From Cyclospora cayetanensis (Eukaryota; Apicomplexa; Conoidasida; Eucoccidiorida; Eimeriidae): 64,000 nt of DNA. The notes beneath the pieces are model-generated. The model did not search any database. It saw nothing but the letters and a program-made list of their open reading frames with translations, and had not been told where the DNA came from. Positions within the stretch are counted from its first letter, which is position 1. The number at the start of each line of letters is the position of its first letter. Position numbers and translations under genes: made by a program. The stretch covers positions 62,001 to 126,000 of the forward strand of contig NW_020312734.1 in assembly GCF_002999335.1 (NCBI RefSeq), read 5' to 3'. Shown here one piece after another: positions 28,901 through 40,352 of the stretch.

Positions 28901-29620
28901 AGTTCACAAAATAGATTTTTGCTTCTAGAGGAACCTCAGTCTATCATTACCAGCCGAAAGAGCTTGACGGACCTGATAAGCAGAATAGTATTGGACTCCG
29001 GATCACCCTTCTTCCTACATAAAGTGGACGTGTGCGTGGTGAGGAAATCGAACGAAACTAGAGCAGAGGGGTCACAGACGACAGTAGATCGGGATACCTT
29101 AAGAATTTTGTCTAGTCCAGCGGAGACGAACAACCCGTTATCTCCTGGCATGAACTCGACGCAGGTAGCAGAGCGCGAGTGACCTCTTTGAGGCCCAGTA
29201 GAAGAGGCAACGTTGAAGCCCTGCCGAGTGGTGCGTTTCCCCTGGACAATTCGTGATGCCGCTGGTTGAAAGCGCAGTGGACGCAAAATGCGCCGCGGAG
29301 GCCTGCATGGATTGAATAAGCAAAGCCAAATATGTGGGTATTGCTATGTTCACTCCAGAGAGACATGCTAGCCAATACAATGTGCAGCACAGAAATGTGC
29401 GACCTGTCCGTTTTCGCGGTACTTCCCTCACTTGCCTGTCAGGTTTTCTCTGCACATAACCAACAGGGTGCACCTTTGGATCTGGGCCGAATCCTCCATT
29501 CAGGTTCCAAGCCATGTCTGCCTCCAAGTCGTAGAGGGCGATACTGCAGTCCCTACTGCTGCTTAGTAGATACCTTCTGCATTGCAGAATCAACGCAAAA
29601 GTTCTCAAACGCACCAAAAT
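25949..29620 (-). CDS. CSA/ERCC8-like WD40 protein with a large central insertion
   Basis: CSA is the DDB1-CUL4 substrate receptor of transcription-coupled nucleotide excision repair. Exons (5' to 3'): about 29615-29436 (RYLLSSSRDCSIALYDLEAD), about 29302-29098 (GHSRSATCVEFMPGDNGLFV, SAGLDKILK), 28877-28622 (IWDTRAWDCVLDIP, LAAGCEDGGIRIFDMRCG), 28396-28330 (GVVTAAWDLCSSYQLFSGSS), 28231-28149 (RSIRKWDLRQGDSPV), a long exon from about 27.9 kb to 26095, and 26034-25949 (acidic DADGQDDEEASEEDDANIVD, stop). These track CSA blade by blade: YMLSGGSDG..LYDLE, TSSSFDKTLKVWDT, ATASADSRVKLWDVR, H.G.V..L......LL..G.D...RLWN, V..SG.....L.GH...V.C..., ELYSGSRD, then an acidic tail. The long exon first carries about 420 low-complexity residues, then resumes at HDGAVTCLVPSPAGSYLISS. 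The junction at about 27.9 kb and the N-terminus are unresolved. General WD40 identity is certain; CSA orthology is likely. Confidence 0.82.
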
Positions 29621-29922
29621 GGAATGCAGTTATGCGGGTGGTACAGTGGCACAGGAATGATCCACGCGAGCTCAAACGGCCAAAGAGACACGGCCATTCT
29701 GCAGTGCGGCTTGCCTCGTGTGGTCCAAGGATAGACGGGTGATAGATGCAGAGTGGCAACTCAAGAGCGACCGACGGCAGGTGAGCGATAATGACTGGAT
29801 GGCCGCTGTCTATGAGCACAAAGGGCATGGTCAGATGACGAAACATGTTTTAGCGGGAAGGGGAGATGCGCATAAGGGATATAACTGATGCGAATTGCAC
29901 ACTGCCAAATAGAGTAGGGCAA

Positions 29923-30324
29923 CTACATAGCCTGTGGATGACAGACGCTGCATGCTCCAATATAATCAACTAAACAGCTTGCCTCAGAAGAGTGCTGCAG
30001 CGCTTGCAAGTCATGAAGCCGACGGGTGCTGTATCGTCTGTAGTCGATGAAAACATTGCCTGTCAGCTCGGTTCTCTGGCTACTCCATGAAGGCCTGGAG
30101 ACGACCTCTGATGGACAAGTCAAACGATAAGCCTTTCCTATACTTCCTATTGAATGGTTGTGCAAGGGAGGCACACGTTCTGATGCCATGCAGAACTGAA
30201 GGCTCGGTGTAGCCGCTGTTTCCACATCCGATAAGAGCTTGCATCCCGGCATGTAGACTGCGCTTTTCCTCCTCCGACAGCGCCCTTGGTCCACAGACCT
30301 ACTATCAGGCACTGCACCCTTCAT
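29923..30324 (-). CDS. ORF that may be the 5' exon of the CSA-like gene
   Basis: A 133-codon frame starting at ATG 30324 (MKGAVPDSRSVDQGRCRRRK), the right strand and place for the missing N-terminus of the CSA-like gene. A segment reading YSTRRLHDLQALQHSSE resembles in character, not clearly in sequence, the helical leader before CSA blade 1. No donor that joins it in phase to the 29.6 kb exon was fixed. It may be noise. Confidence 0.25.
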   Translation of the reverse strand: MKGAVPDSRSVDQGRCRRRKSAVYMPGCKLLSDVETAATPSLQFCMASERVPPLHNHSIGSIGKAYRLTCPSEVVSRPSWSSQRTELTGNVFIDYRRYSTRRLHDLQALQHSSEASCLVDYIGACSVCHPQAM

Positions 30325-31689
30325 GCTTGGAGATTAAACATGTTAGCTTTTCTGATCAATGCAATTCGCAAAGTTGGATGCGAATCAAACACGAAACCCC
30401 TGCTTTTACCCACAGATCTCCACAGTGTTACCAGAGTATACCCTAATGTCCTCCACAGATTGATGTGTGTGGTGGTTAATAATAAGTTTGTTCATGGCAG
30501 CTTGTACAGTGAGAATAAAAATGGCGAGCCGATTGCGGCCTTCCTTGAAGTCTGGTTCAGAACAATGAAACCCCTCACGGAGAGCCCTGGGTTACATGAT
30601 TCATATGGCATGATTTAAAATGGATTGATTAACTTCCGAAGAGTTTTGTACCCAAGAGTAGCTTTCGGGTGCTCCACCAGCGCATCCTGGGAGGGTCGTG
30701 GGTACCCTGCTCCCGACTACACAGTGTCGTCGAAGATCTCGAGTATCTTCGTTGGAAGATTTTTATGCACAGCGAAGGTTTATAAACTAGAATATCCATA
30801 TGGCTCTATGACATAGGACCGGATGGTATCCCAAGTCCATGGAAAAGAGCTTCCGTGAGACCTAGCACGTTGGAGCAACGCGGCGTATCGCATTTCTAAA
30901 GAATCGAGAAGCAAGCTGCCATGGGTTATGCTATTCAAAGGAAGATAGAGTTAGAGCAGGGGCCTAGGCCAGCTGTCTCCCGTACTGAATATGCATTGTT
31001 CAGTATTTGATGGAGCGATTTTGTATTAGTTCAGGACGAAGACCACAGAATCAATAGCACACAAATACCAAAGGTTACTTGGTCTAATACTGAATCCTAT
31101 TGCAGCTTTATAGTGCTGTTAGCTTGCAGCTACCACGAGAAGAATCTGTAGTACGGTTAGATTTCTTAATATTGCATATGAAAGCTACATACGGGCAAGC
31201 CAGAAGATATCAATAGGAATTAGGAACAGTTTTAACAATCAGAAATATGCGTTGCCACTGCAAGCCACGTGAAAATATCTTCCATAATGGCATAAACGAG
31301 ATTTTTCATGGCTGCATTCAACCAGGGCAGATAATGTGGCCTACCGAACTACGGTCTTCTAAACGGTCCCACCTTTCAGTGTTATCATTTTTTGGTCTTA
31401 CTATAGAGAACCATGATGATAATTCATAAGGCCAAGGCGATCACCGCCGTCTACATCCGCCAGTTTCTATGAAGCATATAAAAGGTCATATCGTGCTTGC
31501 AAGCTCGCAGAGTCTTCTATACATGTAGACAACAGGGTGGCCGGAGAACAGCCACGTGCTATCGATCCATCGCAGAAAGTCTATATCCAACAGAAAGGGG
31601 ACTGAGGTAGTTGATAGCAATAGGAGGCTGAGCTATAATTAAACACTTTCCACTACACTATTTATATTTAAATGGGGATTTGTAAAAGT
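30325..31689. other. Intergenic, no gene seen
   Basis: Short frames only, moderately AT-rich, between the CSA-like gene and retroelement copy B. No motifs seen. Confidence 0.5.
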
Positions 31690-32539
31690 TAACAATTCGG
31701 CTGTCTGTTCGTATCTCTTATTCGTCAGAGAGTACTGTCAGTTCGCTACGAGAGCATGCCGTGTCGTGTAAATGCTGGGGTTGCTCCAAAGGTGCAGCAA
31801 TGCACAACCTAGCTGCCCCTCTCCCCTCTTCTCTGAAAGGACTTACTGGCGCAGGAGGGGGCGGGGGACAGGGAGGAAGGCAGGGCCCCCTTTGAAAATA
31901 CACTCAATAACTTGCTATTTTGCTTGTGTTGAGTCTGAAGGAAAAAAGGTTCGTACGGTAGCCTTAGATGGAGTGTTACAATTAATAGCACCGCATAGAT
32001 ACATGTAGTTGTTCCCCCTTCATCCATTGGCTATGGACGCACTAAGGTATCAGATCTTCCTCAAATATATGTGGTTTTGATGAAGCTACTTCCTACTTCA
32101 GTGTTCGCTTCTCCTCCGCAATAGACTTTGGAGAAAAAACCTCTGGTGATGGAGGCCGTTGGTGGAGCAACGCCTGTTAAGGCAACACAGGCCATCCTGC
32201 AAGCTGGTGTAATCGTGGTCATATGTTTTTGATACTGGTGCTTCAGCTAGGTTTGCCAAAACTCAGAATGGCAGAAGGTTAGAGCAGTATCTCGTTGAGC
32301 GTAGCGTGTTGTGATTCTAGATAGAGCAGGAAACCCATCGTTTGTACATTCTGCCTGCGTTCCGCTGTGCCGTTTTGCACAAAGCTCATAACCATGTTGA
32401 TTAAGGCCAAGTTGGGATTTATATCGCGGTGGGTTTGCTGTCACACTCCTTCTGGTGGTCTGAGATAGGCCCTATGGCAAGCGAATGTGCACTGCAATGC
32501 CCAATTTGTCCACAGGTGAAGCCGCGCAATTCTCCTGAT

Positions 32540-33240
32540 TCCGGCCTCACGCAAAGCCTTCCAGTAGGTCTTCCTGATAGGACCCTGACTCCTATGACTA
32601 ACCAATTCATTGTTGGATCACCAGAAGTCAGGTGTCAGGTTAGCATCTACGCCATTGCCGATAACCTCACTAAATATGCTCGCTCGATCCCGTGCTTCAG
32701 CTTGTCGCAGGTCAGGAACTCGCTCAACTCTTCTTGACTCATGTATGACAGCATCATGGTTTTTCCAGGATCAGCACTACGAATTTCAAAAATATGTAAA
32801 GTTTGTTACTGCGTGCTGGAGTGTGGGTACAACCCGACTACAGATCGACCATAATTTGACTACTGCGAAGCACCATGAGGCAGATGGACGATGTATCAAT
32901 CGCACATCTCTGCAGTAATTGTGAGCCCTGATCTCACATATCAAACTGCTTATGGTGGTTTTCTTCCTCGTGCTTAGTGAATTCATAGTACAACAGTATA
33001 CTCGTTCACCCGTGCGTGCCTCGCATCCCTGGTCTACACTGAGATCCTCCAGCATTCGGGCCTCTACCTGCTGGGCTAAGGTAAGCAGCCACCCTCAACA
33101 GCGGAGATATTGAGAGAGCAGCAGCGAGTCAATGCGAATGTATGCGCAACGCTTAATAATGTCTAGCCCGGAATTGAGATAAGCAGCAGGTCCGCACCGT
33201 GTTTTGAGCCTGGAGATTTTGTACTGGTGAATGGGCAGGC
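32540..33240 (+). pseudogene. Integrase remnant, copy B
   Basis: In two adjacent frames it reads GLPDRTLTPMTNQFIVGSPE, then NLTKYARSIPCFSL, and ends with CINRTSLQ, the same ending as copy A. A frameshift separates LTKYARSIP from the strand that follows. A PGD-type C-terminal motif follows at about 33195. Confidence 0.75.
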
Positions 33241-33919
33241 ACTACGATGTGCATAAAAAGGTTAACAGACGAGGAATTTAGTGTTCAAGTGGCTACGACC
33301 ATTGGCCATCCTCTCAAGAATCAATGCTTTCTCTTGCTGTATTGATCACCCTGAAAGTCGAAGGTGGCACAGAACTATACTGGCTTCTTAAAGAAGTTAC
33401 CAAGCTCCTCGAACTACTCGTAGACTTTGCCGCGCAGGGATATCGCCTGTGTAGAGGCGAAGGATCTACAGGGAGTCGTAGATGTGCTAAATCCTGAGAC
33501 CACTGAGCGGCGAGGATGCAGTAGAGGGAGCTTTTAGTAACATGGGTTGGGTAGCGCCAGGCGCAGTGACTGACGAAGAGCAGTGCTAGCTTTGTTGCCT
33601 ATGGGATAGTTTGCTGCTCTGCTCGGTTCAGAACGCTAGTCGCCGTGAACGCTGCATCTCGTCCTTCTTTGTAATCGTCTTCCTTGAGTGCAGGCTCTTC
33701 GTAAACTAGCTAACTTTATATTTGGGTGCTGCCTTGAAGGTTACCGATAGTTGTCGTGGTGTTCTCTACGCTTAGATTGATGTACAGCCACTCGCTGGCT
33801 TGTAATCCCTACGTTCTTCTTTATTATTCTCGTGGGCGGTTGAAATAGGCTATGCTGCATGCACCTGCTGTATTCGCAAGCAAACATTGTTTGATGGGGC
33901 ACGATGGCACTGTTGAACT

Positions 33920-34640
33920 TTTGCGAGTTTTCGACTCCCTTTACACACTATGCTTGTCTTCTGCTTTTTCGTTGTAGGATGCCTACACATTTGAGCACTC
34001 CAACCACAGCGAGCCATTGTGCTACCGCGGTCGTGTAGGCTAGGTCCCTCGTCTGTTGTTGGGGAAGGTTCTTCCTTTCTTCCTTCTAGTTCTCCGAATT
34101 GGTTGACGCAGCATTTGCTTTATTCATCTGCACTGCTTTTGAGTTTTGCCTGCTTGGGTAGTGGCTATAAAAAGGAACTCTTCCGCTGCCGTGCATGCAG
34201 TTGCTTACGAAGAACAGGAAAGGAATGAGTTGGCGTGTGTTTGGAATGGGATAAGGCAGAGCCGGCTAGAATAAGCGAATACACTTTCCTTCAAGCGCTG
34301 GGTTTATCTAGGCTTGAGTAAACACCTGACTAGTTGATTAGCCGATCACATATCTTATTACTTGGAGAATACTGCTATCTCGATTCGAGAAGAGGGTGTA
34401 TTGTGCGCACGTGCCCTAGATGCTGTGTGGAGCTAGCTGTGAATGCATGAAGCGCTGAAGGCTGCAGTAGCGCGCACCTTAGCCGTACCACTCCCCTCCT
34501 CTTCAGATCTATGTGGGGCGCGGGCAGGAAAAGAGATGTTTTTGAAAGACGACTTCATATTCTGTTTCCATTGTGTGTGGGGTCGAGTGTCTCCCTGCGG
34601 AGACGTGAGAGGAGCGCAATCGTGTTGCTCGAGCTACTGG
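33920..34640 (+). repeat. 3' LTR-like block of copy B
   Basis: Direct relative of 20500-21190 in the same orientation and at the same distance from the integrase remnant, including the TATAAAAAGGAACTC string. Confidence 0.7.
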
Positions 34641-34700
34641 ATATTCAACAGTTTCCCACTGGGAAGACTTTATGTGAAGCTAAGCTTCTGCGTGCCTCCG

Positions 34701-35444
34701 GCTAAGCCCAGCCCGAAAGAAATAGGCTTCCGTATTTTCAGTAGGCTACTTTAATCAGACTCACCATTCATTCAGTAATCGCTGCATCTTATGCTACTCC
34801 CTCAGTTTCCTGCTATATATAGAGGTGCACAAGCTGCGCAGTGATTGGCAGGTGCATAAAGTGTGACACCTTAAAACAGGTGCTGCGTCGTTAACGAGTG
34901 CAACTGGCAAGGATCCTGATTATCGAAGTACGACTTCAGCATGCTTTTCTTGTGTACACAGCCAGATATAGCAGAACTATAGTATACATTATGCTTAACT
35001 CCCCACAGATTGGAGGGATAATTACTGCAGCTAATATTTTCCACGCTTTAGTTACCGCCCCAGTTATTCACGTTCGTGAGTGTACAGGCTGTTCACACAC
35101 CTGGGAGTGCCAAAGCACACTCCGTAGTTAACAAAGCACGAAGCACAGCCACATTGTACTTGTCGCAAATGAGAGCACTGTCAGGATTCGGCTTGACCCC
35201 AAATGCCCTGCTCCCAACAAGGAATCAAGCCTAGGAGCATGGCCCCATAGAACATTGAGCACGGTGCTTTATACGCACCGCTCCATGGAATACCTCCTTG
35301 CCCCCTGCAAACACAATGCTTGTGCGGTCGAGAAGCACAGAGTAACTACCGGGCCAACCATGAGCAAAGTTACTTGCTTTGCTAGGAAAGCCCCTAGGTA
35401 AGAAAAATATGCCACTGCACAGGAAGCCCACAACCCTATCAATC
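34701..35444. other. Intergenic, no gene seen
   Basis: Nothing recognisable between the LTR block and the V-ATPase G stop codon. Confidence 0.5.
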
Positions 35445-36182
35445 TCAGGGTTCCATTCCTCGCGCGGCGTAAGTGCGAAGCACGGCAACTTTCTTGGAGC
35501 CGACGACCGTGTCAACATCCAAAACCTTTTCACTAATAAATGCGAGCACAGCGTCCTTATTTGTCATATAGTCTTTCTTGATGATCTCTATGTCCAACTT
35601 AGTGCGGTCGGCGAGCTCGTTTGTCAGAGAATCGTCCTGGCCGAGGCGCTGGGTACAAAAAACACCCCCGCAAATGCATCCACAAGGCATACACAAAGCC
35701 TTCCTCTTGCCACTGTAGCTAGATTATCCCCACACCAGCAATTCAGCAGTAATTCCAACACTACACGGATAGACAGAAACTCGCGAGTTTTCTACCTGCT
35801 CAACTTCAACCTTGAAGCGTTCCTCTTCCTTGAGCCGAAAAGCCTTGAGCTCTTCCTCCGCGGAGAAGCGAGCATCCTTTAACATCTTTACGCGGTCTTT
35901 GAACACATCGAAGCAAAACATGGGTTGTCAATAGATGAAAGCCAGAACTCGAACGCGGACGTACAGACACGATTGAACTGTTCCTCTGACGTGCGAAGCT
36001 TCATGTAGTCGTCAGCAAATGCCCCTTGAAACTGTGTACCAACAATGAAGCAGCTACACCGGTATAAAATGCCTGGTTTGCACAGCCAGGTGTGGCTTAC
36101 TTTCTTTTGCCTTGTGGACAATCTCCTCGGCTTCCTCTTCCGCCTTCAGCAGCTGCTGAATCAATGCGTTGGAGGTCTTCAT
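35445..36182 (-). CDS. V-type proton ATPase subunit G
   Basis: Subunit G pairs with E in the peripheral stalks of the vacuolar H+-ATPase, which acidifies vacuoles and secretory organelles. Exons: 36182-36101 (ATG; MKTSNALIQQLLKAEEEAEE, IVHKAKE), 35896-35796 (NRVKMLKDARFSAEEELKAF, RLKEEERFKVEVEQ) and 35636-35445 (DDSLTNELADRTKLDIEIIK, KDAVLAFISEKVLDVDT, then a short basic tail to TGA). Phases match throughout, giving 124 residues, within the family's usual 110-125. The LIQQLLKAEEEAEEIV start and the KxxRxKMLKxARxxAEEE block are diagnostic. An in-frame TAA just upstream fixes the start. A stop-free 54-base segment in intron 1 (36024-35971) is phase-compatible with the flanking exons. Confidence 0.94.
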
Positions 36183-37199
36183 GTTCGCTTATTCCAAATT
36201 TCGCGGGAAGGAGGAAAGGAATTTTAAATAGAGGATAGGCAACCGGTAGACGTGAAGTACTAGTAGGAATGCAGATCAGCAGCAACCAATGTGTGCTGCT
36301 GGAGTGACGATCACCGTGTGAATAGTCTCCAAACGTGTTTTTACACTCCCAGCCGTAGATGGGTAGCGAAATTTCGTTTGGTTCCCTAGATGAGTTTTAT
36401 GAACGCACTTTTAATGAAAACCGTGCATATCTTGTGCAGGCCCAATCCGTAGCACACACGGGCAACTCCACTGGCACTTCGCCAAGTGCCGGCTGCCAAA
36501 GCTAACCGATGTTGCTGTTCTCAGGGTTGTCCAAAGCAGCGCATTTTGCAGCAACACGCTACCGCTGCCATCAACTTCACGTTGAGCCTAGTCCGATCTG
36601 CGTGAGATGAACAGTGGCACCAGGCCCCAAAAGTGCGCCCACCGGCAGAAATCACCCTCAGGCCCCGATTAAGATTGTAGTACTCCCCGCTAACACAACA
36701 GGCACACCATAGTGAAGCAAGAATACAGCTATCTGCCAGCTACAGCGCTCACAATCCATCGGAACAAAATACTGCCGATGGGAGCAGCGCATGCGCTTGG
36801 GGGCTACAAAGTAGCTAGGGTCTTAGCTCTATCAAGTTGGTATACTAATTGGCATTTTAAAAGGGTGATATCTCGTCAAGCTAAACAGTTATTGTTAGTG
36901 TTGTCCATAACTGCTAAATTGGCAGTGCTCGGTCCCGCTGCATTCCAACGGCATGCTGTTCACGCTTCCACCTTCATATGTTTGGACGTATTAGCCCTTG
37001 TGGAAGTGCCTTATCCCAAAATTTTGCCGCAAGGGTTCCTCTGCATACCATGAGCAAGTCCATATGAGTCATATGGCTAGGCGGTGCTCATCCTCGCATT
37101 CCAGCTTCGCGTAAATAATGTTGGTTGGTTGTCCCCTGGACAATCAGTGTAACCCCGCAATGCGCAGAGCCCAAAGTGGATATTGAAGGAGTTCATGCA
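36183..37199. other. Intergenic between divergent genes
   Basis: About 1 kb separating the starts of V-ATPase G (minus) and the next gene (plus), so it probably holds both promoters. A 113-codon frame at 36712-37053 has no recognisable motif and is not called. Confidence 0.5.
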
Positions 37200-38233
37200 A
37201 TGAACAAGGACGTGAAATCACCGCTACTGGACCGTTGCGAGGCGGCTGAAGGGAAGCATGCCGCATCTGAGAGCCTACCAACTCGCCAAGCTTTCGAGGC
37301 CCTTATAGAGCCCTTGAGCTTACAAGCGCCTCTCGATGATTTAGGGAGCGTCCAGCCTCCCAGTGCATCAGAAACTCGCAAGTCGCCCTCTTTTGTCGCC
37401 GGCGTGTCAGAAAAATTAGCTGCACTCGCTAAGCTCTTGCGCAAGTCCCCAGGAAACACTGAAGGTGGAGCAGAAAGACGAACTATTCAGGCTGAGCCAG
37501 AGCCCAGACAGGAGCAAGGCCACCCATTGAAATATCTAACGTTGGCGGCTGGTGTGCTCACTGGCATCTGGGGATGGCGCGCTGCGCGATCCATGGAGCG
37601 GGTGGTTTCCCGGCGTTATTCAGATATTGCATACCAAATACGGCGGCCTGACTCGATTAGTGCTCGCATTAGCGCCTTCAAGTTTCTGGTCCTAGGTGGG
37701 CTTGTACTTCCAGGATCGGGCGTTGCGTTCGTCAGCTGGCAGTCCCGTCTACAGCTGTCTCGGTCAGCTGGCGCCCCTCACGAGCCCCCGGATACCGACA
37801 AGCCGCCACTACAGTCTACTGACATTTCTAACTCTAGGCGACCACTTATCTCCGAAGTGCTACCACTAGGAGTACAGATTGAATTGCGTCGGATGGTATG
37901 TCTTTAGCGGAGTAGGAACCGGAAGCACCGCAATCCCAAAGCGAGCTTTCTACAGGTGCTTCTAGGAGAGGGGATCTTGGGGTTGATACGTGTCGAAACA
38001 GCAGTTAGACGTCAGTGTATCCGCAGTGTGGTGGTGTGTGTCTATTTCTTCAGGCTGTGTCATTCCGCGGTGGCTTGGAGGCATTTGTTGAGGCTGTTGC
38101 ACCGTCAAGGGAAAAGTGGGCAGAATGGGCAGCAGGTGCGCGGGTATCACATATCTCAGGCTTTCAGCGACCATCAGCTGTGGGCTCCCGCCTGCCCACG
38201 TGGGTATCAGAAGATTCCAAAAGTGCAGATTGA
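37200..38233 (+). CDS. Hypothetical membrane protein, two predicted helices
   Basis: Two exons, 37200-37895 and 38054-38233, join in phase (ELRRM|AVSFRGGLEAF) to give 291 residues. The first in-frame ATG is 37200 (MNKDVKSPLLDRCEAAEG). Residues 1-110 are polar and low complexity. Two hydrophobic segments follow: about 112-130 (YLTLAAGVLTGIWGWRAARS) and about 160-180 (FKFLVLGGLVLPGSGVAFVS), separated by a basic stretch (RVVSRRYSDIAYQIRRP). The C-terminal exon contains AFVEAVAPSREKWAEWAAGA. No signal peptide. I do not recognise the family; a mitochondrial or other inner-membrane protein is possible but unproven. Confidence 0.7.
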
Positions 38234-38559
38234 TCTGTTATTCCGTATTACAGGCTAGCTAGTAGCCGTTGCGTCCAGCCATTCCAATACACCCCCTTGA
38301 CGTTTCGTTTTATTGAGAAAATCGAATGAGCAGATATGCCCTGCCTTATCCGTTAGAAATAACACGTTCCACTGCAGAAGAAGTACTCGGCTCTAAAGTA
38401 GTTTTCAGCAGGGGTAGGTGTGAATGCTCACATAGCGCGCTAAGCTACTCTTAAACGTTATTCAGTACATAGGTTCAATATAGCTGGGAATCAGTACAGA
38501 ATCTATCATTCGGATCCTCTGTTCGTGTATCCTATCAACTGAAGAGTACAGGATATTTG

Positions 38560-39640
38560 ATACAATCTACATATACCCTAGATGTACAAATAGCTGTGAA
38601 TGCTCGGGGTGCCTAAAGGGCGCAGCAATGCCCACACAAGCTGTCCCTCTCCCCTCGGGTCGAGAACTCTGAGAAAGATGGGCGGGGGAAGGCAGAAGGG
38701 ATTTGGAAAGCATTCAATAGCTCTATTATACTCGTAACGAATTTGTATTAAGCTCCTTATCAAGGCCTTAGATGGTGCATTGCACTATCCCCCTTTCATA
38801 GCCATACAGAAAGGAAAAAATTTTAGCTTACTTGCTGCTCCACCCTCTAAGCTCTAAAAGCATTGCATTCGCAGCCAGTTGCATGCAGCAGCTGGCGCAA
38901 AACCGCAGAGTTTGGATGCTTATCGCAATGAGCTAGTGCTACTCTGCACAAAATAAGATATACGGCCAGCAACTGCCAGCAAAACAAAAAATTCAATTCC
39001 TTGCTAATTCCTAATCTAACTTGATTAGTGTAGGAGAAACGTCCAAGTATAATTGGGCCCGGCACATGCTGCGCTAGCTGCCTTGCGCAATTGGCTGTGA
39101 ATGTTGCGAGAGCTTAAGGAATGCAAGATCCCTCACCCTAGCTGTTCATTTGCCCTCATGTCCGAGCTCTGTAGGGGTAGGGTAGAGAGAGGTAATAAGC
39201 CATGGCCTAGTCTAGTCTCCTGTAGCCTCTTGCTGCTGCAGAAGTGGACCCTTGTGGGGCATTGTGTCGCGCACTGCGTTGCGCTACGGCTTTTCCCACT
39301 ACACAAAATTATGTGTGGTTCGGAATTATTAGAGAGTCAACTATTTGGTTTTTTGTTCATTTCTCTTATTTACTACAAAGTAGCGGTAGCTCAGTTTGAT
39401 AAGGATCGGCGCTGCATGTGGGTGCGCCCTAGGTGTTGTGTGCAACTAGCTGTGAGTGCTCATAGTGTCTAGAGGGTCCAGCAACGTGCGACCTAGCTGT
39501 TACTATCCCCTCACGCCAGACTAACATATAAGTAGTACACTGGAAGGCCTAGTGCAGCGTAGCGCGCGACACATAGCACCACATGGTTTCACCAAAATGT
39601 TTGAGTCTTAAGGGGTAAGAAGACGGGGAATAGGAGGGCT
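38560..39640. repeat. Cluster of LTR-like fragments
   Basis: At least three blocks (about 38590-38740, 39085-39200 and 39425-39540) carry variants of the string AGCTGTGAATGCT..GAGTGCCTAAAGG..GCAGCA followed by CTAGCTGT..CTCTCCCCTC. That string is also found in the LTR-like regions at 16.2, 21.0, 31.8 and 34.4 kb. No pol remnants are attached, so they look like solo or nested LTRs. Confidence 0.55.
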
Positions 39641-40352
39641 TTTTAGAAGAATACGAACCAAGTCTGTATCAAGTATACGTCGAGTCTAGAACTAGATACC
39701 TCCCTACGGAAACATTAAATGCTGTACGTAAGTATCCTTTGGATGAAGCCATGGGGGTGCAGGCTCGGAGAGAGGAGAGCTTATTGAGAATGGTGCATTA
39801 CATTTAAGGTGTTGATATGAGCTTGGCCTAAGATTTCCCTTTTTGAGACCCTGGAAGCCTTAAAGTCTGGATTGTGGCTTCATTGGAGCCTTACAGGACA
39901 TGCATGGCTCCACAGAAGGTCAAATAAAAGCTCCCATTTGTATGTTAAGTACACCGGCAAAAACGTACTTATGGAATAGCATTATGAGGAAGCATAACAG
40001 CATGTTGCACAAACGCTCAGGGTTTTGGGCGCCTGTGCATGCCCAAAAGTATTCGACGAAGCTGGAGAGATTGCCTCGAACCTGTCACTACAGAAGGTAG
40101 AAGGTAGATATAGAACGCTAAGTTACAATTATATTCAGTGGTAAGTTAAAGGGGGCACTCTTTAGTGTAATATTGACGCACAGCACTGATGTGTCTTTAT
40201 TGGGGCTGCTCCACGCACCCCGGGCTGTGGGGGCTTCCACAACATTGGGGGCAACAAGCTTCTGCTTGTGGCAGGAGCTGCAGCGTTTCTGGCATGTATA
40301 CTTTAAAGCCGGGCCCAGCTACAAGAAGTTGATCGAGTTCTTGCAGCAGAAG
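39641..40352. other. Intergenic, upstream of RPS11
   Basis: No gene motif. The frame running into 40353 is most likely a chance extension of the RPS11 first exon. Confidence 0.5.

Larger units (their letters stand above)
31690..34700 (+). mobile_element. Decayed Ty3/gypsy-type element, copy B (internally deleted)
   Basis: A left LTR-like block (about 31690-32060) resembles 16190-16460: both have a GTAGCACCGCAT or ATAGCACCGCAT string, followed by ATCCAxTGGCTxT. The body jumps from sequence matching about 16.6 kb of copy A straight to sequence matching about 19.34 kb (TTTGCCAAAAxTCAGAATGxC), so the protease to RNase H part is missing. Integrase remnants follow (32540-32918), then a PGD-type motif near 33197 (VFEPGDFVLV) and a right LTR-like block (33920-34640). 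Stops and shifts everywhere; inactive. Confidence 0.72.

Noticed and set aside
36712..37053. 113-codon plus-strand ORF as a gene
   Set aside because: No motif, no splice support, and it lies in the divergent promoter region.
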